NCBI GenBank assembly: GCA_963169105.1
Contig: OY720633.1
Span: forward strand, 164,377,780-164,441,779
Source: Ceriagrion tenellum
Taxonomy: Eukaryota; Arthropoda; Insecta; Odonata; Coenagrionidae
Reading direction: 5' to 3'
DNA length: 64,000 nt
This document shows positions 12,076-22,974 of this stretch, one piece after another. Position 1 is the stretch's first letter, and every line of letters begins with the position of its first letter. Under the pieces are notes generated by a model, which was given only the letters and a program-made list of their open reading frames with translations, had not been told where the DNA came from and made no database searches. Position numbers and translations under genes: made by a program.

Positions 12076-12640
12076 ATTTTTGCATTAATTTCTCTGTTTC
12101 GTATTCTTTCTCCACTCCTTCCAAATCGCGCTCGCCCCAATCCTCTACTTCCACTACTTCTCTCTCTCCGCCCACACTGCAGCAAAACATTTTCGTTTTC
12201 TGTTTTTCTTTTGCGCGCCGCGTCGTCATCGTCCGTGTCAAAGGATTTTGGCATCGATCACCAAGCGGCCGGCCTTCACGCGAGCATTCGGCAATGGACT
12301 GACTGAGTAAACACGCCTTTTTATGTGTGTGTGTCTGCGCGGGCTTCATTTGTGTGCGCAAACATTTTTCGCTGTCGCTGCCTGAAAGGGCGCCCACACC
12401 TCACCGCCCAATTTTGGCTCGCCGGCCATCAGCGCATCGTTTCCTCGGATCCGCCGCGAAGCGATCGTGGGAGTCCTCTAAGTGGTGACGCCATTGTACG
12501 GCGAGGAGAAAAAGTGCGAATTTCGTATCCCGCTTTCCAACCGGAGGATTATGTTTGGAACCGTTCGCATTGGTTCTGAGCACGTGATAACGAAGGAGTC
12601 ACGTGGTACAACAACGGACTTCTGGATATTTAGGTGAGTT
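12076..12640 (+). promoter_or_regulatory. CpG-rich block ending in a splice-donor-like site; candidate promoter and 5' exon
   Basis: CpG-rich DNA runs to about 12560. Two perfect E-boxes CACGTG lie at 12581-12586 and 12600-12605. TTTAG/GTGAGT at 12633/12634 is a close match to a metazoan splice donor. Together these could be a promoter with a noncoding first exon ending at 12633. No coding exon was found downstream in the window, so this is inference from site patterns. Confidence 0.3.
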
Positions 12641-12960
12641 TCACCCACATGGATGTGTGACTTAAGGGTCCAATATATTGGTAATGGTGTCTCAAATCGT
12701 ATATTCAACTCCATCAACTATATTTCCGCAAGAAAAACTCGATCGGGAGGATTGCGTGAGATTTTTAAGAGTGGTTTGAATACATCAAAATCTCGAACCC
12801 TTCGTGATTGTATCTCGTGGCTATTAAGTTACGTGATCGAAATAATTCCGATTGTCTTCAAAAACAACCCCTCAGGATAGGATGCTGAATTGGGAAATGT
12901 AGTATTAGCCACTAGATGTAACCTAAGCCGTTTACAATACCTGAAACGTCGACCCCTTAC
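12641..12960. other. no supported feature
   Basis: AT-rich sequence following the donor-like site. A short GAAACGTCGACCCC box lies at about 12944 next to the R1 repeat. Confidence 0.5.
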
Positions 12961-13494
12961 GGCAGTTTGAGCGATATATTATATCGCATAAAATTCAGTG
13001 AAATTAGCTTCCATTTAGAGAAAAAAATCTCAATTTTGAAAAGATATCATAATGTTAGCCTCTTTTACCGTATTACTATTCGAGATATTTGCCAAAAAGT
13101 AGAAACCATTTTCCTTCGATTATGGAAGGTTCGCCCTTGGGCCGCCTTGAGGAATTCATGACGCCTACATCTCATCAAATATTTAACTGTGTAGTATGTA
13201 TCAATTCAAGGCGATTACAAAAATTAATCAGTTTCTTATCGCAGTAATTTTACAGAATTGCAAAAAAAAACCTTCCGTTGTGAACGCGTTTCAACGGTAC
13301 AGCGTGAAATATGAGTAAGGTTAAACGCTTTCCGGTAAATAATTTGATTACTGTGAATTTCCGTCTTTTAAATCTATATTTTCGTCCCCTGAATATTACA
13401 ATATTTACTTCCTACTTTATACATGAGTGAATATTAAAATTGGAATTAAAATATGACTCCATTATGACTTGAGAAAAATCTCGCACAATCTACC
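12961..13494 (+). repeat. R1 interspersed repeat, copy 1
   Basis: Starts GGCAGTTTGAGCGATATAT and ends in TCTCGCACAATCTACC, whose reverse complement resembles the start. Internal blocks such as CGAGATATTTGCCAAAAA and AAAAACCTTCCG align in order with the copies at 40255, 52876 and 55749. There is no ORF. It is a diverged, non-autonomous DNA-transposon-like element. Confidence 0.6.
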
Positions 13495-13660
13495 TCAAAC
13501 GTAAATGTCCCGCTGTTTAGTATCCTCATGATTTTGGATGTTATGGACATGGGTTCTATATTATTCACTCGTAGGTATTGAATTACTTGTTGGCTTGTCT
13601 CTCTCCTTAGAACTTAGCTACTATAAACTTAATGGCTGAACTTTGTGGAATGTTACCGCA

Positions 13661-13837
13661 GACATGACGAAAAAGAAAAATCTCTAAGTAAATTCCACAC
13701 TTAAAACTTTTATTACCGACCTTGGTTTCGATTGCCTTGAAACTTTTGAAAATTATTGCAAAACAATCGAAACCTAGGTCGTTTATAAAAGTTTTAAGTG
13801 TGGAATTTACTGATTGATTTTTCTTTTTCGTCTTGTC
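13661..13837. mobile_element. 177-bp foldback MITE
   Basis: The left arm (13661 to about 13733) and the reverse complement of the right arm (to 13837) are nearly identical for about 70 bases: GACATGACGAAAAAGAAAAA against GACAAGACGAAAAAGAAAAA, then AAATTCCACACTTAAAAC in both. The loop is short. Such long imperfect hairpins are typical of foldback or miniature inverted-repeat elements. The superfamily is not assigned. Confidence 0.8.
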
Positions 13838-15282
13838 TTAACTACTAATTGCTTGCTCTACAAAATGATTGGAAGTATTTGTTCAAGTACTTTCGTAATT
13901 TACTCCGTAGTAGGGTCTGGCCTCACCCTGACAAAATATTTCTTTGTTTGTGCGAGCATATATTATAAAAAATAATTAGTTGAAGTTAATGACCTGAAAA
14001 ATCTCGGATAAGTTTTTTTATGTATATTCGAGAGTTAGTATATTGTGACTGGCGTGAACACAGTTCAAATACTCTTCAAACATGCTGAATGAAATAGGTA
14101 AATTATTCGTTATTTTTTTAAACTTATAATTGCCTTTATTCTTCCTGGAGAATCAGATTTTGAACTTAAAAAAACTGAAGTTAACCCTCCTCTATTATAC
14201 CAAATTTTCACAACCATTCCAAGCCTTTTGCTCACCACGGCCATCCATCGCCCCCTTCTATGATCTCAAGTTCTTACTCATTTTACCCCAAAGGTAAGAG
14301 GTACTTGAATAAATAACCGGGAATAGCCGTGTGTTTAACATCTAGAGTGACAGAGTTGTGTTTAAAATATGTCAGTATTAAAGTTTTGGTGTGAAAATAG
14401 CCAGGTCGAATTATTTTCTGTTATTATCTTCTCTCATTGCTCGTGAAGCGTTCTCGTCAAGAGAAGGCGGAGATGATTAATTACTCGGTCATTTTTGCCT
14501 TTTACATGAATCATGTCTATTTAAATGTCGATTATTCTTGAAGATTCGTTCGTATTACTCGTATCATTTGCAAACTATGGTCGAGTAACGTCTTAGTCAA
14601 TGGCGGGAGGAATTCCAAGGTTCTTTTTTCTTCTATAAGATCCTTATGCGGGCTTGGGTTCGTCGTCACGGGATTTGAAGGTGTTTTCAGAGGGGCTTAC
14701 TTCCCTTGCTCGTGTGATCCCATTTCAAGGGGGTCTGGGGTTCTTAATAAATCTCTCCTCAACGCCATCTGGTCCCCGAACTTCTTCCCGACAGTATTTG
14801 TTTGAAAGGAAAACGAAAGCCCGTGCCCGGAAAACTCTCAAGTTTCCTCTGCTGAGACATATTTTCAAACTTATCGAAGGGTTGGCCCTCCAAGAATTCC
14901 GTGAGTTCTTTAGTTTCTCGTCTGCTCCAAACCCTTTTCAATCCATCTGATGCTTAAAATTCTTTTGGTGAAGTAGTTTGATTTCGTTTGGAATTTTGTT
15001 CACCGCACGCACCCCGCATATAAAGACGAAATCGGCGTGTATTCATAATGATTCCTGGCTATCAAAACCTAATGATTTTAATGACAACTTAATGATTTAT
15101 TTTTTTATACCAACATTATGACATAAGGTGTTTCCTTTAGGACTTAGACAATTATTGTTCTCCAAAGTGCTCTAGTTACTGTGGAAATTCATATGCATTT
15201 TTTTTTACTTAAAATTTTACTTTTATGAGAACCTTTTCAATTGAGTCTGAATTCTTGTAGTTTTTCCCATGTTTTATCATGA
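13838..15282. other. AT-rich anonymous DNA
   Basis: No gene recognised. A 98-codon open frame at 14654-14950 has no domain and is opposed by a 60-codon frame on the other strand. Confidence 0.5.
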
Positions 15283-16098
15283 TTGCGAAATACTACGCAG
15301 CCTCATGCAAATTATTTCGTATGGTATTCAATCCCGTTATTTTATTACGTGTTTCGGTTGAATCCCGCGCTTGAAAATACATTTCAGTGTTCGATAAAGC
15401 TAAATGTATTTCCAATGGAAAACTCGTTCAAATTTTCAGATGAGGTTGTTTGTAGACGTCACTCCCTGTTATTTGCTTGGACGAGAGCTCTCTCTCCTCT
15501 CTTCCACGAGAGAGGCATATTGGGGAGTTACTTTGCAGAGATCCGATATTTTTACGTCGCATCACGACACTTCGGACGTATCCATTTGCCGAGTGCACGC
15601 CCTTCCCCCCACCACTCCTTCCCCTCCCCACTTACCGTTCATCAACTTTTCTCTCGATGGAGACGAGGATCGCAGTGGTGGATGGGGGAAATGAGAACCA
15701 ACCGTCTCTCGTATATCGTTTTGGTCTCGGCTCATGGAACACTCGAAGTGAAGGAGCGCTCTGTAGTTCTGTTCGGCCGATTTATGTGCTCAGCGTTGCC
15801 TAGCTACCCATCATTAGCGCAATTCGCATTCACGGAACGGCCTGAGCTGATCTCCTTCCTCCGTGCTCGTCCTTTTGCTAATAGGACTGTCCTTTTAAAC
15901 GGGCGACGACGTCCTCCTCCGTCACTCCTCGTTTTGATCTCCTCGCACCACCTTGCGTCGCTCCGTTCCTTTCGGTCCATACGAGAGAGGCGACGGACGG
16001 CCTCTGTAGAATCCCAATCTACCCGCAGAGGCGGAAACGCAAACTGCAGTTTATTCCGACTCGCGCGCCTACGCGAAATTCCGAGGCGTTCGAAGTAA
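15283..16098 (+). other. 271-codon open frame, uncharacterised, probably fortuitous
   Basis: This is the longest open frame in the window. It starts with MRNTTQPHANYF and ends with LREIPRRSK. The middle is rich in H, P, S, F and R and follows the CT-rich composition, and I recognise no domain, signal peptide or repeat. CpG-rich and CT-rich DNA has fewer stop codons, so length alone is weak evidence. It could contain part of an exon, but no clear splice structure was found. Confidence 0.15.
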
Positions 16099-16345
16099 TT
16101 AACAAAAAACCTTTTGCCGTATTACGTTTCTCGCTCTTTCGCGAATCTCCTTCGCTCTCTCTCTCTCTCTCTCGTCGTTCGTTCGCTGCCTCCGCTGGCG
16201 TGTTTAGCATTCCTTTGGATTGCGCTGCGGAGGATGTATAAATGACTGCTTACCGTCGTTGTCGGAGCGTTTATTAAGGTGCTCGGTGAACTTTGCAGGC
16301 CAATAAAGCCCCCTTAACCTCCTCCTCCGTCGCTCGTGTCGACAT
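15480..16345. promoter_or_regulatory. CpG-rich, GAGA-rich block, promoter-like
   Basis: CpG density is high throughout, for example GACTCGCGCGCCTACGCG near 16060 and TCTTTCGCGAATC near 16134. A (CT)n tract at 16155-16173 is followed by GTCGTTCGTTCGCTGCC. Strings like these are common at insect promoters and GAGA-factor sites. No TATA box was seen at the right distance. The orientation is unknown. Confidence 0.4.
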
Positions 16346-16359
16346 GTTAATTGCTCGCA

Positions 16360-16568
16360 GCTCACCCTAAAATTTCCAATCAGTGCATTTAACAAATGAT
16401 GTGGTACGAAGTCACTCGCACGGGTGCATATACACCAGGGTTGAAATTAGCCATGAAAAAGTCATTCGACTTGACCGGGATTCGAACCAGAATCTCCCAA
16501 TTGCCGGTCAGGTGTGTTAGCCAGTTACACCACCAAGCCATCTTCCTTCAAGGCGAATTTCGAGGGGG
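16360..16568 (-). mobile_element. tRNA-derived SINE, reverse strand (left arm of an inverted pair)
   Basis: On the minus strand the head reads GATGGCTTGGTGGTGTAACT (A box at 16529-16540) and GGTTCGAATCC (a perfect B box, 16478-16488). It is followed by CATGGCTAATTTCA and a unique tail containing GGTGTATATGCACCCGTGCG. The same head occurs on the plus strand at 16797. Confidence 0.8.
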
Positions 16569-16689
16569 GTTTATGCGAACTAGATGTTCAGGCCTCAAGT
16601 CTACATTGTAGCACATGAGACGAAGTCGTGCTTACAAAGCCACTGTCGCGGTGGATAAACTCTACATTGCCGTTATTAAAACGACGAAA
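16569..16689. other. spacer between inverted SINE copies
   Basis: About 120 bases of non-repeat sequence separate the left SINE from the partial copy that follows. No other feature was seen. Confidence 0.4.
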
Positions 16690-16767
16690 TTGACAAATTT
16701 CCAATCATTGCATTAACAAATGATGTGGTACGAAGTCACTCGCACGGGTGCATATACACCAGGGTTC
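16690..16767 (-). mobile_element. SINE tail fragment, reverse strand
   Basis: The bases TTTCCAATCATTGCATTAAC and the following 55 bases repeat the tail of the SINE at 16375-16443 almost exactly and in the same orientation. The head is missing. It abuts the plus-strand copy directly. Confidence 0.75.
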
Positions 16768-16910
16768 GAAATCCCTCGAAATTCTCCTTGAAGGAAGATG
16801 GCTTGGTGGTGTAACTGTCTAACACACCTGACCGGCAATTGGGAGATCCGGTTTCGTATCCCGGTCAAGTCAAATGATTTTTTCATGGCTAATTTCACCC
16901 TAAAAGTTTT
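16768..16910 (+). mobile_element. tRNA-derived SINE, plus strand (right arm of the inverted pair)
   Basis: Starts with CCTCGAAATTCTCCTTGAAG, matching the 5' flank of the left copy. The head GATGGCTTGGTGGTGTAACT begins near 16797, with a decayed B box GGTTTCGTATCC. It ends CATGGCTAATTTCACCCTAA. The 75-base tRNA-like head does not form matching acceptor arms, so it is a SINE and not a functional tRNA gene. Confidence 0.75.
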
Positions 16911-17335
16911 TCTCCCCGAATCAGTTGGCTTTATTATGGTGAAATGCGTTTTTTTAATTAATTTGTATCCTGTGTGGTGCATTTGTTTTCTCGTGAGTAA
17001 ATTTATTTTGAATATTCAATGATAGGAATATGCATAAGATGTGCTTGTATTGCGGCATAGAAGCATTTTGATAACATTAGCTCAGAAAATAAATTATTTA
17101 CTCGTTCGTTTTATTCAACAACTATTATATTTAAATTTAAATTACCGTTGCCGTAGACTGTAGAAGTTAATTACTGATTAGGAACTGGTATAAGGCTGAG
17201 ACTGCGCCGGTAGCGGATGGGGGATCCTGTGGGGCAGTAATGTAATGGGTCTTGGAGGTTGAAATTTGAGTAGCTGAAGACTTGACAAAATTGGTAAGGT
17301 TCAAGGTAAGATTGACTAGGAAGACTTAAGCAATA
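16911..17335. other. AT-rich anonymous DNA
   Basis: No supported gene or repeat. Confidence 0.5.
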
Positions 17336-17339
17336 ATCA

Positions 17340-17800
17340 TGTGGGAATCATCATGGACGATAAGAAGAATAGATCGTGGAAATAAAAAGCCAATTTGTCG
17401 TCGAAAGAAAGCTTTTGCTAGAACTTAATGCCAAATACCCTGCGTGAGAATGTTATTTATAAGGTTGGTGAACTGTCTGATATGAAGCGTTGTGCTATTT
17501 TGTGCTGAAACATGATACCTGAAGGGAACTAATGAAAAGTAGATTGAAGTGCCTTTCTGAAGTTGGCAGTTAAATGATGAAGATATGTATTGAATAGAAA
17601 GGAATGCAAAATATAAAGTGATGAAGGAATGATGGGTTAGGTCCGAAAGTTGATGGAGGAAACGAGGAATCATTCGGTGGATAGACCATGGAAGTAGGGC
17701 CAGTCATTATGGTAATAGCTCTGATAGATGAGAGACTGGATAAACGTAGAAGGGAGGAGGTGATTATTATAACCGAAAGGATAATAAGTCTTACCGGTCG
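17340..17800 (+). mobile_element. heavily decayed LINE remnant
   Basis: In one frame from about 17486 the translation reads SVVLFCAET, stop, YLKGTNEK, stop, IEVPF, stop, SW. This follows the LINE thumb motif SVVLYGAETWTL..NEKRIEAFEMW, with W and R codons turned into stops. Further on, VMKE and RWIDHGSR match the later tail. It has no open frame and is recognisable only by the spacing of the motif residues. Confidence 0.5.
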
Positions 17801-18412
17801 AATAACAAATCACCAACTATGAGGTATCTATATATAGTTTAGAATTAATGGAAACAGTTGAAAGTGCTATCACGCCCATTTGAACCAACTTCCAAGTAAT
17901 CGTACATCCACCTAAATTGCTGTGGTAAATAATTCTATCGTGGAGTGAGATTATGAAAATTAACGTCCTCTTGGTTCATGTGGCATGATCTTCTTTTCCG
18001 TTGAAATAACAAAATTAGATTCAACACTGGATAACTCTCTGGGTTTGGTAATTTAGAATAGAAATTTGGAGTTTAAGTCCTATGTTTTTTATTATCGCTT
18101 TTTTCTTTGCCGCTCAAAATCCATCCTGTATTTCGCTAGGTACTTCAAGTAGAATGCGATTTTCCCTGTGGCATCCGCCAGGTGAGTCCAGTGACATATG
18201 CTTTGATATTCGGTTCTATAAAGCTATGGTGGCTAAGGTCCTATTAAGGACTATTCGTTTGCGTTATTATGTGCTGTGTTTGCTTGTACTGATTGATATT
18301 TTGCGTGAATTTATGAGATCACTTCAGATTCTGCTGGTTGGTTTCCAGTGTATAGCTGAATTACTTAGTTATTTGAGCAATGAAAAATTTAGGTTTAGTT
18401 TTCAGATATTAC
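17801..18412. other. AT-rich anonymous DNA
   Basis: No supported gene. A 113-codon hydrophobic open frame at 18082-18423 runs into the hAT-type element and has no recognised domain. Confidence 0.45.
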
Positions 18413-18420
18413 CTATTAAC
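18413..18420 (+). repeat. 8-bp target-site duplication, left
   Basis: CTATTAAC, repeated perfectly at 18865-18872. Confidence 0.85.
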
Positions 18421-18864
18421 TAAGGATGAGTCGAATCCAAATGTCGATTCTCGATTCCACCGATTCTCAGGATTAGAATCGGGATCGAGAATCGATCGCC
18501 TAAAGTCGATTCCGATTCCATCGATTGCAGGTAGATAAAATATTCAAATCAAACTTCATTTATCACATCATATTTGTCTCAGTAACTTTGGGTGTGAGCA
18601 ATCAATTTGTACTTTTTACCTACCGCAATAAGCTGAGGATATATTTGCTATTTGTTAGTAAATATACTTTTTGAGCGACTTAATTGTCTTTGTTATTTTA
18701 TTTTAGCCAATACTTGAATTTAAATAATAGTTGTACCCTACTGGTATATCAATATCCCACCTGTAATTCGGAATAAGAATCGATGGAATCGGAATCGAGA
18801 ATTGGGAATCGATTTGAAAAAATTTTAATCGGAATCGAAAAAAAGTGGAATCGACTCATCCCTA
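18421..18864. mobile_element. 444-bp non-autonomous hAT-type element
   Basis: The terminal inverted repeats TAAGGATGAGTCGA (left) and TAGGGATGAGTCGA (reverse complement of the right end) differ at one base. Subterminal GATTC/GAATC motifs are repeated many times in both halves, for example GTCGATTCCGATTCCATCG near 18508 and its inverted equivalent near 18780. A perfect 8-bp duplication flanks the element. An 8-bp duplication with short terminal repeats is the hallmark of the hAT superfamily. It encodes no transposase and must have been moved in trans. Confidence 0.9.
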
Positions 18865-18872
18865 CTATTAAC
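18865..18872 (+). repeat. 8-bp target-site duplication, right
   Basis: CTATTAAC, identical to 18413-18420. Confidence 0.85.
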
Positions 18873-21150
18873 CGAAATATGTCCTACATAATATATTTTT
18901 TACTGTCCTCTCATCTCATTGAAGGATAATTGTTTTTCGCCGACGATAGACTCTAATTGTTATCGCGCTCAGTAATATTCCGTAGTATATCTGCAGCGTA
19001 TCGCTTTCATTATGGAACTGCAGCGAGGAGCACGTCCAGATATTACGAGTGCAGAATCGAATGGGGGAAAAGCGAGTGAGTGAGAAATATTGGCGGAGTA
19101 TTTCACGGAAGCCAAATCGCTCTTCTTGCCTTGCACGTGGAAATTATTGCCTCCCGGGTGTAGTGTGAGCCAAAACTTTTCCAACCTCCACTCACGGCCA
19201 CCAAGCAGCCAAAGGGTGCATCTTTCCTCCCCCGATTCCCTGTCTCCTCGCTCATGTTTCCCTCCCACGTTCCCGTCGTGCCTTGCGGTATGCGTCGCAG
19301 GAATACGTTTTTGGGAGCAAAGCCATTTCCTGCTACCCCGTGTTGGGCATCAGTGATGTGCTCCAGCCTTCCCTTTGAGCGTCGCGGCGACTGGTGCCAA
19401 CAGGGCGCCACGACGCCAGCGATATTACTCTTTTAGGCAACGTCCCGGGCGCCTACCACTCCCGCCCCCTCTCCTATAAATCCATAATTTACTAGCTCTA
19501 GGATTGAAAAGAAGAGCTCTGCCATAGCTCACGGCTTTGTGCGGTACAGGTGGAAACCCTTTGAGCGGAGAAATATCCTTTTGCTTTGTCTCCAGAAGGC
19601 TCCAGAATTGGCGCTCCTTGCGGAACAAGCCCCATTTGCTTGCGTGAATGATGGCTTCGGTCACATGGCGGCCTTTCCGTCGCACGGTTCGTTGCTGTAT
19701 GCTCGAAGGATAATCAGTGGGAGAAGCTTAGGTGAAAAGAATTAGTGTTACATCATGGGTTAATATCATTCCTAGTGGTTTAAACCATAATTAAAATTCA
19801 AATTTGTTTCAGCTCTAGCTTATTAGATGTGGCTTTTTGGCTCCTGTTACTCAATATTTGACCTACAATGCTAAAATAACAATATTCCAAATATTGTTTT
19901 TGCTGTCATCCACATGGATGACTTTATGCAGCCACGATGACGACGTATTGCATTCCCTTATGTGTAAGGGTATTTTCCTGAGTATCAAATGATAGCCAAC
20001 CTTGCCTAAGGATGTTATCCTGCGGCATTTGTGACGGGTGAGCGGAGGAAATATGAACAGCATCGGAGAGCATTATCCACCACTTCAAGTCGCCATTGTT
20101 CTTTAAAGCTATATTTGGGTGGTTGGAGAGGGGTTAATGTGAGTCATTGAAGTCCACATTTTATCACTTTCAAGTTAGTCGAAAAAAATTCTCGAACCTC
20201 ACTTTTTTTACATATTTTTTATTTATACATTTTCATACATTTTCTAGTGTATAAGACGCAAGTATTATGTTTTAAAATGTCGTATTAGTTGAAGCATTGT
20301 AATGGCATAAGTTTACGGACTGCAAAAATCTCGTGCAAACACTCGTTTTTTACTCGGCATGATTCCTTTATATTAATTAGCCACCATGGTAATAATACGA
20401 AAAGTTTTATTTCTAGTTTTGAGGAAAATGCATACAAATGGGATCATATTATTTCGAAATATTTTTCGAGTGCTAGAAGACTACGTGGAAAATAATATTA
20501 AAATTTAAAAAAATATTGGTGGTTAGCATTTTTTTTCACTTTTATGTGTATACATTGCTAATAAATCCATCTGCGAAGTTTCTCGCCAATCCGTTCGTAA
20601 ACGATAATCGTTCCGATCACTTACCAGAAGAACGTCCATTTTCCGTGCAGTGGTCCCGCAGCTGTGGCTTCTTATGCTTCTCCCTCCGATGCGGCTCTTC
20701 TTCGTGCCGAGGAACTTCTTATGTGTTCCAATCCACTTTCATATCAGCATAAGTATCGATGAGAATTATTTATAATCTATCTCTCGTTATGCTTTTAATA
20801 TTATACGGGATACGATGAAATTGAAATGCAAAGGTTAATGGCTTTTGTGCTTCCGAGGGTGGAATGAAACGCAGCAGAGGAGCAATGTATGCATGATTCC
20901 TTGAGCCGCCGAAACATTTCCGCAACTGTAATAGTTATTCTCAATGGTCTGAGTTGAATTGGAAAAGTTTGGAAGAACGAAGGAGGTAAGGTTGTTGACT
21001 CGCCACTTTGGAGTTGGAGGTGCTGCTCACCGCGCAAAAATGCAGACGCACACCAAAAAAGTGTTTTAAGTATTCATTACGCATGCAGCAAGTTCGCCGT
21101 TTTACAGAGTTTCCATCTATTATAGCTGAGTGATTCTTAACGCGAGTAGT
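18873..21150. other. anonymous DNA with a mildly CpG-rich stretch
   Basis: About 19120-19450 is somewhat CpG-rich and has overlapping open frames of 60-102 codons on both strands without domains. The rest is AT-rich. No gene is supported. Confidence 0.45.
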
Positions 21151-21159
21151 TCATCCGTA

Positions 21160-21240
21160 GCGTAGGGCAAATTCTGGGGATTGAACTCTGATCGACAGGG
21201 CGGCGCTTATTAAGTAACCCAATTAAAACGAGTATACTTC
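21160..21240 (-). mobile_element. possible decayed tRNA-derived SINE head, reverse strand
   Basis: The minus strand has TTGGGTTACTTAATAAGCGC (A-box-like), then AGTTCAATCCCC (B-box-like) at tRNA-type spacing. No tail or duplication was found. Confidence 0.3.
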
Positions 21241-21750
21241 CTTACTTGGGGGGATCCTTTGGCGATATCAATCGAAATAAGATGAAAATATGTCACAGTT
21301 CATTATTCCTTTTGGCCATTTCGAGATTTTTATGTTAATACGGATGAATTTGACGCCATGGTTTAGCGATATGTAAAATCGTTTCTTCACTGTCTTCAAT
21401 CGCTTCTTGAAAGAGTGAATACCTGAAATAGCTTCAGTAATCAAATGCTTTCGACTCTCTCTATTAATGTCATCAGTCGCAAAGATATTCACGAGATTTG
21501 CATGACTTAGTTATTCTTTTCTTCGTGTATCTAATGTAATATTATACTGAAGAAATAACAAAAACATTTATTACTACCTGACAATGCCAGCTACCTGCTG
21601 TGACAGCGTTTTATTTAATTTAATTACGCGACGAAAGTTTTGGGTTTCAAGACTATGAAGAAGAGGAGAGTGCTTTATGCGATTGAATTGGGCTCATTTG
21701 TGTACATGTGGGAAGTATCTGATTTTAAGGTGAATAGCTTAATGAAAATA
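21241..21750. other. AT-rich anonymous DNA
   Basis: No supported feature. Confidence 0.5.
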
Positions 21751-21994
21751 GAGATCGGCAGAGTAGGTGGCTGGAGGATGTAATGAAGGGTGATGGGTTG
21801 CTGAAGTGTGTATAGAGGGAAAGATGCTGAGCAAGCGGGAAAGAGGAAGAGAGAGAATAGGTGTCATGGACAGGATGAAAAGGGTAAATCGTATGCTGAG
21901 GCGAAAAAGGATGTACTAGAGCGAGATAGGCCCTTGAAAGTGTAGAAAACCGGGATGAGATTCTCTGACATTCAACAAAACCTGCCACAACCGG
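21751..21994 (+). mobile_element. LINE 3' end fragment
   Basis: Translation gives VAGGCNEG, stop, then IEGKMLSKRERGRERIGVMD (consensus-type EGRMLGKRGRGRKRIGVMDG) and a decayed MKRVNRMLRRKR. The 3' part GAAAGTGTAGAAAACCGGG is shared with the copy ending near 22945. Only the last 80 or so codons and the 3' end are present, as in a 5'-truncated insertion. Confidence 0.7.
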
Positions 21995-22529
21995 TATAGT
22001 AATTTAAAAAAAATCCTTTTTTATCTTTTACAAATTACCGGGATTTTATCGGATGGTAAAGATAAAATGGCAATGGTTCTTAAATTGTATTAAATTAGTC
22101 CCTGGAAACAATCTTTGTGAAAAAAACACTATATTGCAAAAATCCTATTCTTTTGCCACATCTTTTATTTTTATCGTTTATGCCGTAAAACGGTGAGAAA
22201 TAGTTTTCGATCGCTTTGCATATTTTTGGAATCGTGGTAGAACGTAGCTGATGAATTTGCGCATGTGATTGATACTATACGATAACGCCTAATCTCACCT
22301 GCCAGTCTGAATAGTGTAAATCGTAAGTGCATGCGTTCACATTTTCCCAGTGATGCAATAAACTGACTGAAAGGGGCCAAAATTTTTGGAACCAAGTTGT
22401 GATAGTAAAGTTACCTAATAGTACCTGTACTTATCAACACTTATAATTCATTGCTCACTCGTTTATCTGTAACCGAACGCTATTTTAATTCTACCTTCAA
22501 ATGGTAATCATATTGGTACCGTTTTATTG
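21995..22529. other. AT-rich anonymous DNA
   Basis: No supported feature. Confidence 0.5.
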
Positions 22530-22960
22530 GTTTTATCATCTTTGTTGTATGGTGAAGAACTTGGAGAATGAGTAAAGGAGACGTGAATGGGCTGCAGACG
22601 TTTGAGATGTGGGAGAGGAGAAAGATGGAAAAGGTGCGGTAGACGGAAAGGAAGGCAAACGAGAAAGTTCTTGGTTTGGTAGGCGAAGAAAGGAAACTTC
22701 TGGAAGAAATCTGGGGTAGGTAGGGTATGTGCCTGGAGGAAGTTATAAGGTGCGATACTTAACTTAAGATGATGATAGACGGAAGGATGTTGGGCAAGCA
22801 ACCAAGGGGAGGAGAGGAATAGGTTTAATGGGCGGGATGAATTATAGGTAGATTGTGTGCTGAAGCGAAAAAGGAAATACTAGGGATAGATATGACCCCG
22901 AAAGTGTAGAAAATCGGGTAGAGTTTCTCCGACTTTCAGCTGTAAATGTATCGGTAAATA
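22530..22960 (+). mobile_element. LINE 3' fragment
   Basis: Motifs in order: LQTFEMW near 22590, KANEKVLGLVGEERKLLEEI near 22650, then MMIDGRMLGKQPRGG near 22770, with stops between. The 3' end GAAAGTGTAGAAAATCGGG lies near 22900. It belongs to the same family as the copies at 8.8, 21.8, 34.3, 54.4 and 60.5 kb and starts further upstream than most of them. Confidence 0.75.
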
Positions 22961-22974
22961 CTAAAAATATGCGA

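Noticed and set aside
16797..16876. Possible functional tRNA gene
   Set aside because: A and B boxes are present, but the acceptor ends do not pair, and the sequence continues into a repeated SINE tail.
20801..21037. 78-codon minus-strand frame
   Set aside because: No domain, no promoter or splice context; typical of chance frames in this window.
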